From: Sva-07 sp942492715
Lineage (GTDB): Bacteria; Actinomycetota; Acidimicrobiia; Acidimicrobiales; Ilumatobacteraceae
Assembly: GCA_942492715.1 (NCBI GenBank)
Contig: CALOFW010000018.1
Span: 124,001 to 188,000, forward strand
Length of the DNA stretch: 64,000 nucleotides
Reading direction: 5' to 3'
Under the pieces are notes generated by a model that saw only the letters and a program-made list of their open reading frames with translations, searched no databases and was not told where the DNA came from. Below, one piece after another: positions 7,743 through 15,978 of this stretch (position 1 is its first letter; each line of letters starts with the position of its first letter). The translations under genes and the position numbers were made by a program.

Positions 7743-8525
7743 TCAGATGATGTTGATCGCGTCGAGCACGACGGCGAGGTCGGGATCGTCGGTGTCGCCA
7801 GTGGCCGAGTCGCGCCAGTCAGTGCGCTTGGTGCCCCACGACACGAAGTCGTGCACGGTCGAATGAATGCTCGGCGCCTCGGGGTCGACCCCCTCAGCGA
7901 CCGCCCAGCTGTCGGTACCGGGCACCAGCACCCAACTGCCGCCCGCCGGGCCGTCGAAGACGAGGTTGACCGGCTGGGCCGGGGCCGCCGCGAGGGCGGC
8001 GGAGCACATCTGGGGCAGGCCGGCGAGCATCCACTCCAGGGTGACGGCCAGTGTCGACTCGTCTCGTGGAAGCGCCTTCGCTCGTTCGATGCTCGGCAGG
8101 TCGTGGCGGAGATGGCAGTAGTGGTCGAACACGATCGCGTTGGCGAGCAGGTGGAGCGGATGCGTGCCGAGATCGGAGATCGGCACGACCATCTCGGCCA
8201 TCGGCGGTTCCTGCAGCGCCGCCAGCGCGGCGACTCCCTTGGGCGCCCACTCGTCGTACGCAGCCACCACCTGGTCGATGGTCCAGTCCTTGCGGGCCTG
8301 CACGGGCACCTCGTTGGACGGCTCGGCCCGACCCGAGTCGCCGACGTCGATCGACGAGGCGTCGGCGATCTGCTGGAACACCGCTGCCATGTGCTGCGCG
8401 AGGTCCTGGACACGCCACCCTTCGCATCCCGACGCCGACGACCACTCCAGCGGCGTCAACGTGGCGAACAACTCCTTGGCGTACCTCACCTCACGCTCGA
8501 GCGCCGGGATCGCTGCTGCCGTCAT
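7743..8525 (-). CDS. Mycothiol-dependent maleylpyruvate isomerase family protein
   Basis: A 260-residue DinB-superfamily protein. Members use mycothiol, the actinobacterial low-molecular-weight thiol, in isomerisation or transfer reactions. The N-terminal MDMPI_N four-helix domain (about 1-150) shows the metal-binding histidine pattern: GCEGWRVQDLAQHMAAV and FDHYCHLRHD. The C-terminal part (about 170-260) resembles an SCP2-like domain (NLVFDGPAGGSWVLVPG). The start has AGGAG about 7 nt upstream. Exact substrate unknown; most genomic members are not true maleylpyruvate isomerases. It lies downstream of the amidohydrolase-type gene on the same strand with an 85-bp gap. Confidence 0.85.
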   Translation of the reverse strand: MTAAAIPALEREVRYAKELFATLTPLEWSSASGCEGWRVQDLAQHMAAVFQQIADASSIDVGDSGRAEPSNEVPVQARKDWTIDQVVAAYDEWAPKGVAALAALQEPPMAEMVVPISDLGTHPLHLLANAIVFDHYCHLRHDLPSIERAKALPRDESTLAVTLEWMLAGLPQMCSAALAAAPAQPVNLVFDGPAGGSWVLVPGTDSWAVAEGVDPEAPSIHSTVHDFVSWGTKRTDWRDSATGDTDDPDLAVVLDAINII

Positions 8526-8609
8526 GATCGTCTCCTCGTCGTTGCCGGCCGAGACGTCATCGTGACGCTCGGGCCCGGGTGCGTGCGACCGTAGCGAGGA
8601 GCGCGTCGC

Positions 8610-10316
8610 TCAGTGCGACCGGAGCATGCGACCTGCGAGTGCGCCCGTGTGCTCGCCGTGGTCCATGAAGACGTAGCCGTTGACCAGCGTGTAGTCGTAC
8701 CCCGACGAACCCTGCACGTACCGCCCCGCCCCGTTCGGCAGATCGTTCACGTACTCCGGCTGCGGGAGTCGCAGGCCGTCGAAGTCGATCACGTTGACGT
8801 CGGCGAAGGCGCCGACCGCGAGCCGCCCACGTTTGCGGATCCCGAAGAGATCAGCGGTGTCGCTGGTGAGGCGACGGACCGCCTCCTCGATGCTCCAGCG
8901 TTCACGTTCACGGATCCAGTAGGTGAGGAAGAACGTCGGCTGACTGGCGTCCATGATCTGGCCGACATGGGCACCCGCGTCGGCGAGGCCGAGGGTGACC
9001 AGTGGGTCATCGAGCATCGCTTCCACCGCCGCGAGATCCTGGTTGAGGAAGGGCATGTTCGCCACGAGCGCGCCATCGGTCTCGAGGATCAGTTCGATGA
9101 ACGCCGCCGCCGGGCTGACCCCGCGGTCGCCGGCGATCGACGCCAACGAGTGCGCCGGGTCGCAGTCGTACCGGGCATCACCGTCGGGCAGGACGAACAG
9201 TCCGTCGAGGTCGATCGGTGTGCCGTGCACGTCGGCTTCGCTGATCAGGGTCTGCCGGAAGTTCGCGTCACGGACCATCTGGAGCCTGCGACCGTTGACG
9301 GCGCCGCGCAGCTCCTTCCACGACGGGGACCGATCGAACGGTGTCCGCGACTCGAGCCCGAACAGGAGGCCGACGCCCCGCGCCGTGGTCTGCGGCCGGA
9401 CCGTTGCCCCGGATTCGTTCTCGTCCCTGACGAAGTCGATCACCCGCTCGTAGAGATCGGGACGACGGGAGCTCTGTGTGAGACCGAAGCTCACGGGGCG
9501 GCCGCTGCGACGACTGATCTCGCCCATCAGCGCAACCTCGCTGCGCGTGTTGTCGAGCGCATCGTTGTCACGCTCACCCAGCCGCATCGCGCCCTCGAAG
9601 ATGCCGGCACCGTGCTCGTGCAGCACCTCGGCGAACGCGAGCAACTCGTCGGCAGCAGCGAACGTGCCCGGGATCGGGCGGCCGTCGGGAACCTTGTGCA
9701 TCAGCGTTCGGCTGGTCGACACGCCGAGCGCACCGGCGGCCATCGCCTCGTCCACCAGGCGCACCATTGCGCAGATGTCATCGCCCGACGCAGGGGCCTC
9801 ATCGAGGCCGCGCTCACCCATCACGTAGGTGCGCAGCGCGGCGTGGCCGACGAGTCCGCCGGTGTTGATCCCCTTGCCGAGGCGGTCGATCGAGTCGTAG
9901 TACTCGCCGTAGGTCTCCCAGTCCCACGCCAACGACTCGAGGATCGCGTCCCGAGGGATGTCCTCGACGCTCTCCATCATCTCGGCGAGCGTTGCCCGAT
10001 CCTCGGGCTTGCACGGCGCGAACGTGACACCGCAGTTGCCCATGACCTGGCTGGTCACGCCGTGCCAGCAGCTCGACGTCCCGATCGGATCCCAGGCCAG
10101 CTGCGCGTCGAGGTGGGTGTGGATGTCGACGAATCCGGGGGTGACGAGGCGACCCTCAGCGTCGATCTCCCGCGCCGCCCGTGCATCGACACCGCCGTCG
10201 TCGATGTCGACGATGTCGGTGATCAGGTCGCCACGAATCCCGACGTCGGCACGGCGGGCGGGTGCCCCCGTACCGTCGACGACGGTGCCGTTGCGAATGA
10301 TGATGTCGTGGTTCAT
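8610..10316 (-). CDS. Amidohydrolase, N-acyl-D-amino-acid deacylase type
   Basis: Predicted zinc hydrolase of 568 residues, close in length to D-aminoacylase family enzymes, which cleave N-acyl groups from D-amino acids. The N-terminal small beta domain is followed by the metal motif FVDIHTHLDAQL near residue 65. NCGVTFAPC near 95 contains the cysteine that bridges zinc in D-aminoacylases. The C-terminal half has LGLADAGAHVG, with the Asp-His characteristic of the active site, and the closing motif GRLAVGAFADVNVIDFDGL. The substrate is inferred only at class level. GAGGCGG precedes the ATG at 10316. A long open frame runs antisense to it, a codon-bias shadow. Confidence 0.87.
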   Translation of the reverse strand: MNHDIIIRNGTVVDGTGAPARRADVGIRGDLITDIVDIDDGGVDARAAREIDAEGRLVTPGFVDIHTHLDAQLAWDPIGTSSCWHGVTSQVMGNCGVTFAPCKPEDRATLAEMMESVEDIPRDAILESLAWDWETYGEYYDSIDRLGKGINTGGLVGHAALRTYVMGERGLDEAPASGDDICAMVRLVDEAMAAGALGVSTSRTLMHKVPDGRPIPGTFAAADELLAFAEVLHEHGAGIFEGAMRLGERDNDALDNTRSEVALMGEISRRSGRPVSFGLTQSSRRPDLYERVIDFVRDENESGATVRPQTTARGVGLLFGLESRTPFDRSPSWKELRGAVNGRRLQMVRDANFRQTLISEADVHGTPIDLDGLFVLPDGDARYDCDPAHSLASIAGDRGVSPAAAFIELILETDGALVANMPFLNQDLAAVEAMLDDPLVTLGLADAGAHVGQIMDASQPTFFLTYWIRERERWSIEEAVRRLTSDTADLFGIRKRGRLAVGAFADVNVIDFDGLRLPQPEYVNDLPNGAGRYVQGSSGYDYTLVNGYVFMDHGEHTGALAGRMLRSH

Positions 10317-10429
10317 ACCGCCTCGCGTGAACTTGCGGAGACCCGGCCCAACTGCCCGGGTTCGAGGACCGAGACGGGTCTAGCGCGTCGAGATGTCAAC
10401 CCGACCCTCGGAGATGTTCCAGTTCCATG

Positions 10430-11089
10430 TCACGACGATGCAACCATCGTGACACTTCCGGCGGGGACGATGAGTGTTTCGGCGCCGATCGGGACGAAAC
10501 CGCAGCTCAGGAAGGCCCTGAGTGACGCCGCGTTGCCGGGAGCGACCTGTGCCCACACCAGCGCACCGGTGTCGACTCGGGCAAGGCCCTCCGCGATCAG
10601 GCGACGACCGCCGCCACTGCGCGGGGTGCCGGCCGTCATCGCGCCCGGAAAGGTCTCGACGGACAGCTCGAGTCGATCGACCAGGCCTCGACCGATCGTG
10701 ACGAGACCGCCGTCGTCGGCGTACACCCGGACGTCGCGCCGATGTTCACGTGATCGACGCACTCGCGGGTGCGTCTCGTGCGCATCGGATTCCGGGAGGT
10801 CCCCGCCGCCCGTACCGCAGGCGACCAGCACCGCGTCGTGCGAGCCGATCCAACCGGCTCGACCAGCGAGCCAGCGAACCACGTCGGGGTGCGACGACCC
10901 ACCGAACCCATCGGCCCCGCGGGCGAGCAGTTCGTCGGGATCGCGATCGGTCAGCACCACCGCGTGTCCGGTGAACTCCACCACGGCGTGCTGCTCGCCG
11001 TGCATGGGCGCCATGACGTCGACGAGCCCGTCGACCGGTGGAAATCGACCAACCGCAGCGGCCGCCAGGGCCTCGTGCAGTGGATGCAT
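10430..11089 (-). CDS. GNAT-like acetyltransferase
   Basis: A 219-residue protein. Only the C-terminal half is clearly GNAT-like: GGGRRLIAEGLARVDTGA gives the CoA-binding loop and helix, and GNAASLRAFLSCGFVPIG is the typical last helix and strand. The N-terminal half includes MHGEQHAVVEFTGHAVVL and a Gly-rich stretch and may be a degenerate GNAT or substrate domain. The start is put at ATG 11089 because minus-strand TAATCT (11103 to 11098) ends 8 nt upstream. An ATG at 11116 would overlap the divergent gene's start codon in the tetramer CATG. Substrate unknown. Confidence 0.7.
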   Translation of the reverse strand: MHPLHEALAAAAVGRFPPVDGLVDVMAPMHGEQHAVVEFTGHAVVLTDRDPDELLARGADGFGGSSHPDVVRWLAGRAGWIGSHDAVLVACGTGGGDLPESDAHETHPRVRRSREHRRDVRVYADDGGLVTIGRGLVDRLELSVETFPGAMTAGTPRSGGGRRLIAEGLARVDTGALVWAQVAPGNAASLRAFLSCGFVPIGAETLIVPAGSVTMVASS

Positions 11090-11097
11090 CAACGGCA

Positions 11098-11107
11098 AGA
11101 TTACGGT
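11098..11107. promoter_or_regulatory. Overlapping divergent -10 boxes (bidirectional promoter candidate)
   Basis: Plus-strand TACGGT (11102-11107) lies 7 nt before the ATG at 11115. Minus-strand TAATCT (11103 to 11098) lies 8 nt before the ATG at 11089. The two hexamers share the bases at 11102-11103 (a TA dinucleotide, symmetric on both strands), so one site could open DNA for both directions. Spacing suits leaderless mRNAs on both sides. Confidence 0.5.
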
Positions 11108-11114
11108 CGTCGCC

Positions 11115-12143
11115 ATGCGCGTCGACGTGATGACCTTCCCGAGACCCCTGCGTGAGATGGGTGCAGTGGCGACGTCGACGGCGCAGGCCGGATTCGACGG
11201 CATGCTCTTCACCGAAGGGGGACGCACCGCCTATCCAGCCCTCACGGCCGCGGCGCTGGCCGCACCCGAACTGGAGATGTCGACCGGGGTCGCCGTCGCC
11301 TTCCCGCGCAGTCCGATGGTGACCGCCCAGGTCGCTTGGGAACTCCAGGAACTCACCGGTGGCCGCTTCCGCCTCGGGCTCGGCACGCAGGTTCGCACCC
11401 ACGTGGTCCGGCGGTACGGCGTCGACTTCGATCGTCCCGGGCCGCGGCTTCGCGACTACGTCCTCGCGGTCAAGGCGTGTTTCGCCGGGTTCCGCGGGGA
11501 ACCACTCGACCACCACGGCGAGTTCTACGACCTCGACTTCCTCAACCGGCAGTGGAGCCCCGGCCCGATCGACGTCGCGGATCCGAAGGTCGACATCGCT
11601 GCGGTCAACCCGTGGATGCTGCGCATGGCGGGCGAGGTCGCCGACGGCGTCCACGTACACCCGATCGGCGAGCCCGGCTACCTCGCCCGCCACGTGCTGC
11701 CCGGTCTCGCCGCGGGTGCGGAGGCAGCCGGTCGTGCGGTCGGCGAGGTCAGCGTGATCGTGCCGGTCACCACGATCGTCGGCGACACCGACGAGGAGAT
11801 CCAGGCGAGTCGGGATGCCGCCCGGCTGTCGTTGTCGTTCTACGGCTCGACGCCGAACTACGCCTTCGTCTGGGACGAGGCGGGCTTCGAGGGCACCACC
11901 GAACGGATCCGAGCCGCCCAGAAGGCGGGCGACTTCGCCGCGATGGCCGCCGAGATCACCGACGATCACCTCGCCGTGTTCTGTACCGAAGCAACGTGGT
12001 CCGACCTCGCCGATGCGTTGATCGTCAAGTACGACGGGATCGTCGACCGGCTGGTGTTCTACAACCCGGCGTTCGACAGCCCGGAGCGATTCGAACGCTA
12101 CGGCTCCATCGCCCGCGACATCTCCGACCGCACGACCCCGTGA
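11115..12143 (+). CDS. F420-dependent LLM-class oxidoreductase
   Basis: A 342-residue flavin/F420-dependent oxidoreductase of the luciferase-like monooxygenase fold, a TIM barrel. The opening MRVDVMTFPRPLREMG, the strand VAVAFPRSPMVTAQVAWELQ and GRFRLGLGTQVRTHVVRRYG match the subfamily known from mycobacteria as the MSMEG_2256 type (from memory, not searched). The VAVAFPRSP region includes the bulge strand that binds F420. Substrate unknown. TACGGT 7 nt before the ATG suggests a leaderless transcript. The stop overlaps the next gene (GTGA), so LLM enzyme, GNAT and protease genes form one coupled operon. Confidence 0.88.
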   Translation: MRVDVMTFPRPLREMGAVATSTAQAGFDGMLFTEGGRTAYPALTAAALAAPELEMSTGVAVAFPRSPMVTAQVAWELQELTGGRFRLGLGTQVRTHVVRRYGVDFDRPGPRLRDYVLAVKACFAGFRGEPLDHHGEFYDLDFLNRQWSPGPIDVADPKVDIAAVNPWMLRMAGEVADGVHVHPIGEPGYLARHVLPGLAAGAEAAGRAVGEVSVIVPVTTIVGDTDEEIQASRDAARLSLSFYGSTPNYAFVWDEAGFEGTTERIRAAQKAGDFAAMAAEITDDHLAVFCTEATWSDLADALIVKYDGIVDRLVFYNPAFDSPERFERYGSIARDISDRTTP

Positions 12144-12667
12144 CGCACGACCACCATCACCCCACCCGCCCCGGCCATCACGACCCCACCCGCCCCGGCC
12201 ATCACGACCCCACCCGCCCCGGCCATGGCACCACGATCCGACGGGCCGGCATCGACGACCTCGACGCACTGGTGGAGATGCACCACGCGTTCTGCGAACT
12301 CGACCAGCATCCGTTCGACGAGCAGCGCGCGCTCGTCGCGTTCAGCGGGCTCCTGACCGGCGACGATCGTGGTGTCGTCTGGATCGTCGATCGACCCGCC
12401 GCATACGCCGTGGTCACCTGGGGCTGGTCGATCGAGGCGGGCGGGCTCGAGGCGGTGCTCGACGAAGTGTTCGCGTCGGAACCGGGTGGTGGCATCGGTG
12501 GGCAGTTGATCGACCACCTCGTCGACGACGGTCGACGACGCGGCCTCGCCCGGATCTTCCTCGAGACCGAGACCCACAACGACCGTGCCCGACGGCTGTA
12601 CGCGCGTCACGGCTTCATCGAGGACGATTCGATCTGGATGAGCCTCGAGTTCACCGACCTCTCGTGA
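12140..12667 (+). CDS. GNAT acetyltransferase with His-rich N-terminal repeats
   Basis: A 175-residue acetyltransferase. The first 30 residues are an unusual His/Pro tract, three rounds of HHDPTRPG-like sequence, encoded by a 24-bp tandem repeat. The GNAT domain starts at TTIRRAGIDDLDALVEMHH; the CoA loop is FASEPGGGIGGQLIDHL (the usual Q/RxxGxG/A reads GGGIGG) and the final motif is NDRARRLYARHGFIEDD. It starts with GTG inside the upstream gene's stop (GTGA) and ends in the same way into the protease gene. The His tract could bind metal or be a neutral insertion; the substrate is unknown. Confidence 0.8.
   Translation: MTHDHHHPTRPGHHDPTRPGHHDPTRPGHGTTIRRAGIDDLDALVEMHHAFCELDQHPFDEQRALVAFSGLLTGDDRGVVWIVDRPAAYAVVTWGWSIEAGGLEAVLDEVFASEPGGGIGGQLIDHLVDDGRRRGLARIFLETETHNDRARRLYARHGFIEDDSIWMSLEFTDLS
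12155..12223. repeat. 24-bp tandem repeat in the GNAT 5' coding region
   Basis: Two perfect copies (12176-12199, 12200-12223) of a 24-bp unit starting CATCACGACCCCACCCG, preceded by a 21-bp copy (12155-12175) lacking one GAC codon. All units are in frame and encode HHDPTRPG-type blocks. Length differences in whole codons suggest slippage expansion. Confidence 0.9.
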
Positions 12668-13377
12668 TCAACCGTCGACTGGCCGTGGTCGTGTGCTGCC
12701 TTCTCGCCGCATGCGCCGACCCGAACAGCGACGAATCCGACAACGCCACGACCACGATCAGCCACGCCACCGTTGGCGACAGCGACGCTGCGGCCCTCGA
12801 CAGCACGGTGCGGGTTCGCGCGGACGGCTGCGGTCCGCGCACACGGCTCGGCATCGGCACGATCGTCGAGGAGTCGTTGATCGTGACCGCGGCGCACGTC
12901 GTCGCCGGGTCCGAGCGGTTGCAGGTGGTCGATCGCGAGGGTCTCGTCACGACAGCAGACGTGGTGGCGTTCGATCCCGATCAGGACCTGGCACTGCTCC
13001 GCGCCGGCATGCCCGTGGGCGCCGTCGCCGTCGTTCGGCCGGACGAGCCGAGCGCCGGGGACCACGGGATCGTCGCAGTCACCGATGACGGGGGCGACGC
13101 GCTCGAACTCGTCGACGCCACGATCACCCGGACGGTCACGGTTCGCACGACCGACATCTACGGCGATGGCGTGGTGCTCCGTGACGGGTTCGAGATCGAC
13201 GCCTCGATCGAGCCGGGCGACTCGGGCGCGATGGTCCACTTCCCCGGCGGCGTGAGTGGCGTCGTGTGGGCCAGGAGCCTCGAGGCCACCGATCGAGCCT
13301 GGGCCGTCGCCGTGCCGCCCGACCTCCTCGACGCCCCGCTCCCGGCCTCACCCGTCGACACCGGCCCCTGCCCCTGA
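12664..13377 (+). CDS. Trypsin-like serine protease lipoprotein
   Basis: A 237-residue secreted lipoprotein. The N terminus INRRLAVVVCCLLAAC is a lipoprotein signal with lipobox LAAC, so the mature protein would be tethered to the outer face of the membrane. A chymotrypsin-fold domain follows: catalytic His in VTAAHVVAG, Asp in FDPDQDLALLR, Ser in EPGDSGAMV; all three are present, so it may be active. Later cysteines (GCGPRT, GPCP) may be disulfide-bonded. It starts with GTG in a 4-bp overlap with the GNAT gene. It ends just before a palindromic hairpin shared with the convergent oxidase gene. Confidence 0.84.
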   Translation: MINRRLAVVVCCLLAACADPNSDESDNATTTISHATVGDSDAAALDSTVRVRADGCGPRTRLGIGTIVEESLIVTAAHVVAGSERLQVVDREGLVTTADVVAFDPDQDLALLRAGMPVGAVAVVRPDEPSAGDHGIVAVTDDGGDALELVDATITRTVTVRTTDIYGDGVVLRDGFEIDASIEPGDSGAMVHFPGGVSGVVWARSLEATDRAWAVAVPPDLLDAPLPASPVDTGPCP

Positions 13378-13385
13378 CCCCGCCC

Positions 13386-13418
13386 GATCACGCCAGGGGT
13401 CAGACCCCCGGCGTGATC
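13386..13418. terminator. Palindromic hairpin between convergent genes
   Basis: Arms GATCACGCC...GGCGTGATC flank a core GGGGTC A GACCCC, with one mismatched pair between arm and core. It starts 8 bp after the protease stop, and its right arm runs into the stop codon of the convergent oxidase gene (13417-13419). The core GGGGTCAGACCCC is shared with palindromes at 20145 and 63752, so it is both a probable bidirectional terminator and a member of a dispersed repeat family. Confidence 0.7.
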
Positions 13419-14712
13419 AGGGCTGGCCGAGGACCCGGTCGACGTAGGCGTTGCGGAACGTGCCGGCGGGGTCGAGCTTCGCCCGCCACGAGGCGAACGT
13501 GTCCCACTCCGGGTACCGGTGCGCCAGGGTCAACGAGCTCTGGTAGTGCATCTTGCCCCAGTGCGGCCGACCGTTGTAGTCGTTCATGATCTGTTCGACG
13601 CCCTGGAAGTACGCCTCGTGCGGTGCGCCGACGTACTGGTGCACGGCGATCCAGCCGGACTCGCGCCCGTTGGCGGTCGACAGGGGGATGTCGTCGGCCG
13701 CCGACGCCCGCACCTCGATCGGGAAGAGCGGCGGGAACGGCAGCGACGCCACCAGACGACCGATCCGGCCGATCGCGTCCGGGATCGCATCGAAGGGGAC
13801 GCCGTACTCCATCTCGAGGAAGTGCACGTGACGCGGGCTGCAGAAGATGCGGTCGCTTCGGTCGACGAGGTCGCGTTCGGCAGCCCCCGAGGTGATCAGT
13901 TTGGCGACCTTCGGAGCGAGCGACGGGAACCGACGACCCACCCGGCACACCGCGCCGAAGGCCAGGTTCTCGCCGATCCACTTGTCGCGGACGTAGGCGA
14001 GCTTCGGCTGAGGACGGGCCGGATCGTCGGTGCGGGTGTTGCGCTTCACCTGGCAGCGGCGGGCACCAGGCATCCAGTAGAACTCGACGTGGTCGGTCGA
14101 TCGCATCACGCCACCGAAGTCGGCGATCACGTCGGCGAGCGGTTCGATCGTCTCGACCGCGCGGAGGTTGAACGCCGGGACGCAGCGCAGCGTCACCTCG
14201 GTCACGATGCCGAGAGCCCCGAGGCCGACGCGGGCAACGCGCAGGAGTTCCGGTTCGTGGTGCTCGTCGGCACGCAGGATCGTGCCGTCCCCGGTGACGA
14301 TCTCGAGGCCGACGATCGTGGTCGCCAGGTTGCCGTAGGCCAGCCCGGTGCCGTGCGTCGCCGTCGACGTGGCGCCGGCGATCGACTGGACGTTGATGTC
14401 GCCGAGGTTCGGCATGGCCAGGCCGCGCTCGAACAACTGGTCGTTGAGGTCGCGAAGGCGGATTCCGGCCTGCACGGTGACGTCGGTGCCGTTCACCGAC
14501 AGGATCTGGTTCATCAGGTCGAGCGACAGCAGGTGTCCGTCGGTCATCGCGGTGTCGGTGAAGGAATGCGCTCCGCCGATCACCTTGACCCGCTCCCCCG
14601 CCGCCGCGGCCGCCTTCACGATGGCTGCGACGTCGTCGGTGAAGCGCGGTTGATGGACCTGCGTCGGGACACAACGTTGGTTGCCGGCCCAGTTCTTCGT
14701 CGGAACACCCAT
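13417..14712 (-). CDS. FAD-linked sugar-lactone oxidase (gulono/arabinonolactone oxidase type)
   Basis: A 431-residue flavoprotein of the vanillyl-alcohol-oxidase fold, near the usual length (430-440) for L-gulono-1,4-lactone or D-arabinono-1,4-lactone oxidases. The FAD-binding domain (1-180) has VIGGAHSFTDTAM and SLDLMNQILSV, then GATSTATHGTGL. The C-terminal ALO domain ends with RPHWGKMHYQSS; the HWGK motif is diagnostic. Actinobacterial members mostly act as dehydrogenases or oxidases on lactones, the exact substrate being open. ATG 14712 is chosen; TACGCT (14724 to 14719) lies 6 nt upstream, suggesting a leaderless mRNA. The following gene on this strand upstream is the aminotransferase, 34 bp away. 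Confidence 0.86.
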   Translation of the reverse strand: MGVPTKNWAGNQRCVPTQVHQPRFTDDVAAIVKAAAAAGERVKVIGGAHSFTDTAMTDGHLLSLDLMNQILSVNGTDVTVQAGIRLRDLNDQLFERGLAMPNLGDINVQSIAGATSTATHGTGLAYGNLATTIVGLEIVTGDGTILRADEHHEPELLRVARVGLGALGIVTEVTLRCVPAFNLRAVETIEPLADVIADFGGVMRSTDHVEFYWMPGARRCQVKRNTRTDDPARPQPKLAYVRDKWIGENLAFGAVCRVGRRFPSLAPKVAKLITSGAAERDLVDRSDRIFCSPRHVHFLEMEYGVPFDAIPDAIGRIGRLVASLPFPPLFPIEVRASAADDIPLSTANGRESGWIAVHQYVGAPHEAYFQGVEQIMNDYNGRPHWGKMHYQSSLTLAHRYPEWDTFASWRAKLDPAGTFRNAYVDRVLGQP

Positions 14713-14746
14713 GGGGGCAGCGTAAACCCCGGGGTCCGACCGCGCG

Positions 14747-15961
14747 TCAGCGACGCAGCACCTCGACGGCGGTGGCGAGCTCCTCGTCCGTGGTCGTGTA
14801 GTGCACCGACAGCCGGAGCAGTTCCGGCAGCGACCGACGCTCGACATCCCACCGTGACGAGCCCGGCGGGGTCGTGGCCACGTTGATGCGATGCTCGGCA
14901 AGGCGCCCCCGCAGCACGTCGGAGGGAATCGCATCGCTGGCCACGGTGACGATGCCGCACCGTTCGATGCCCTCGTCGTACACGTCGAGGCCGACCTCGG
15001 TCAGCATCGACCGCAACCGTTCCGCCTGGTTCTGCACCGTCACTTCGATCCGACCGATGCCCCAGCCGAGCGCGTGGTCCACCGCAGCTCCGAGGCCGAG
15101 CCACCCCGCCACGCTGTGCTCCCAGTACTCGAACCGGCGCGCCCCGGCGGCCCACTCGTACCGGTCGCCGGCCACGAGATCGGCGCCGTGGTGATCGGGT
15201 TGCGACGGCGCGAGCCGCTCCAGCATCGAACCGCGAACGTAGAGGAACCCCGTCCCCCGGGGCCCGCGCAGGTACTTGCGACCAGTGGCCGACAGCAGGT
15301 CGCAGCCGATCTCGTCGACGTCGATGCAGCGCTGACCCACCGACTGACAGGCATCGAGCAGGAAGGGAACACCGGCAGCCCGCGTCAACGCGCCGACCTC
15401 GGCTGCCGGGTTGACGAGCCCACCGTTGGTCGGGACGTGGGTGAGCGACACCAGCGCCACGTCGTGGCGGTCGAGCCGGTCGGCGACGGCGGCGACATCG
15501 ACCTGACCGCTGGCGTCGCTCGGGATGCGATCGATCACCACGCCACGCCGCTCGGCCGCGACCAGGAACGCCACGATGTTGGCTCCGTACTCGTGGTGGT
15601 GCACCACCACGTGCTGACCCGGCGCCATCGGCACGGACCAGAAGGCCGCGTTCCACGCGGCCGTCGCGTGCTCCACGCGAGCGATCTCCGAGCGGTCGGC
15701 GCCGATCATCGAGGCGATCGAGTCGTACACGGCTGCCCGCCGGTCGGCGGCCGCGGCTGCGGCCTCGTATCCGCCCTCCGTCGCCTCGGCCTCCAGGTGC
15801 TCGATCTGCGTGTCGAGCACCACCCGCGGCGGCAGCGACGATCCCGCGTGGTTGAGGTGGATCACGCCACCGGGTGCGCACCCGGGAGTCGCCGCTCTCG
15901 CGACGGCCACCTCCTCGGACGTCAACGGCGCGATCTCGAACGGTGTGATCTCCTCGGCCAC
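14747..15961 (-). CDS. Class V aminotransferase / cysteine-desulfurase-like PLP enzyme
   Basis: A 404-residue fold-type I PLP enzyme. HLNHAGSSLPP is the N-terminal substrate loop; HHHEYGANIVAF, LTHVPTNGGLVNP and LLDACQSVGQ (the Asp that holds the pyridine nitrogen) lead to the Schiff-base lysine in LSATGRKYLRGPRGTGFLYV. Proteins of this type include cysteine desulfurases, isopenicillin-N-epimerase-like enzymes and ergothioneine lyase (EgtE-like); no mobile cysteine loop is obvious, so a desulfurase role is doubtful. Start is GTG 15964 or 15961; TACGGT (15974 to 15969) is 7 nt before 15961. It lies 17 bp downstream of the mycothione reductase gene on the same strand. Confidence 0.82.
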   Translation of the reverse strand: MAEEITPFEIAPLTSEEVAVARAATPGCAPGGVIHLNHAGSSLPPRVVLDTQIEHLEAEATEGGYEAAAAAADRRAAVYDSIASMIGADRSEIARVEHATAAWNAAFWSVPMAPGQHVVVHHHEYGANIVAFLVAAERRGVVIDRIPSDASGQVDVAAVADRLDRHDVALVSLTHVPTNGGLVNPAAEVGALTRAAGVPFLLDACQSVGQRCIDVDEIGCDLLSATGRKYLRGPRGTGFLYVRGSMLERLAPSQPDHHGADLVAGDRYEWAAGARRFEYWEHSVAGWLGLGAAVDHALGWGIGRIEVTVQNQAERLRSMLTEVGLDVYDEGIERCGIVTVASDAIPSDVLRGRLAEHRINVATTPPGSSRWDVERRSLPELLRLSVHYTTTDEELATAVEVLRR

Positions 15962-15978
15962 CACCGCGACCGTACCGA

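Noticed and set aside
11114..11117. Overlapping divergent start codons in CATG
   Set aside because: An elegant reading, but the minus-strand start at 11089 fits a TAATCT box 8 nt upstream better, so the overlap is probably accidental.
8613..12143. 1176-codon open frame on the plus strand
   Set aside because: Only its last part (from 11115) is the LLM oxidoreductase; the rest is antisense to the amidohydrolase and GNAT genes and has the Arg/Gly/His-rich composition of a GC-codon shadow.
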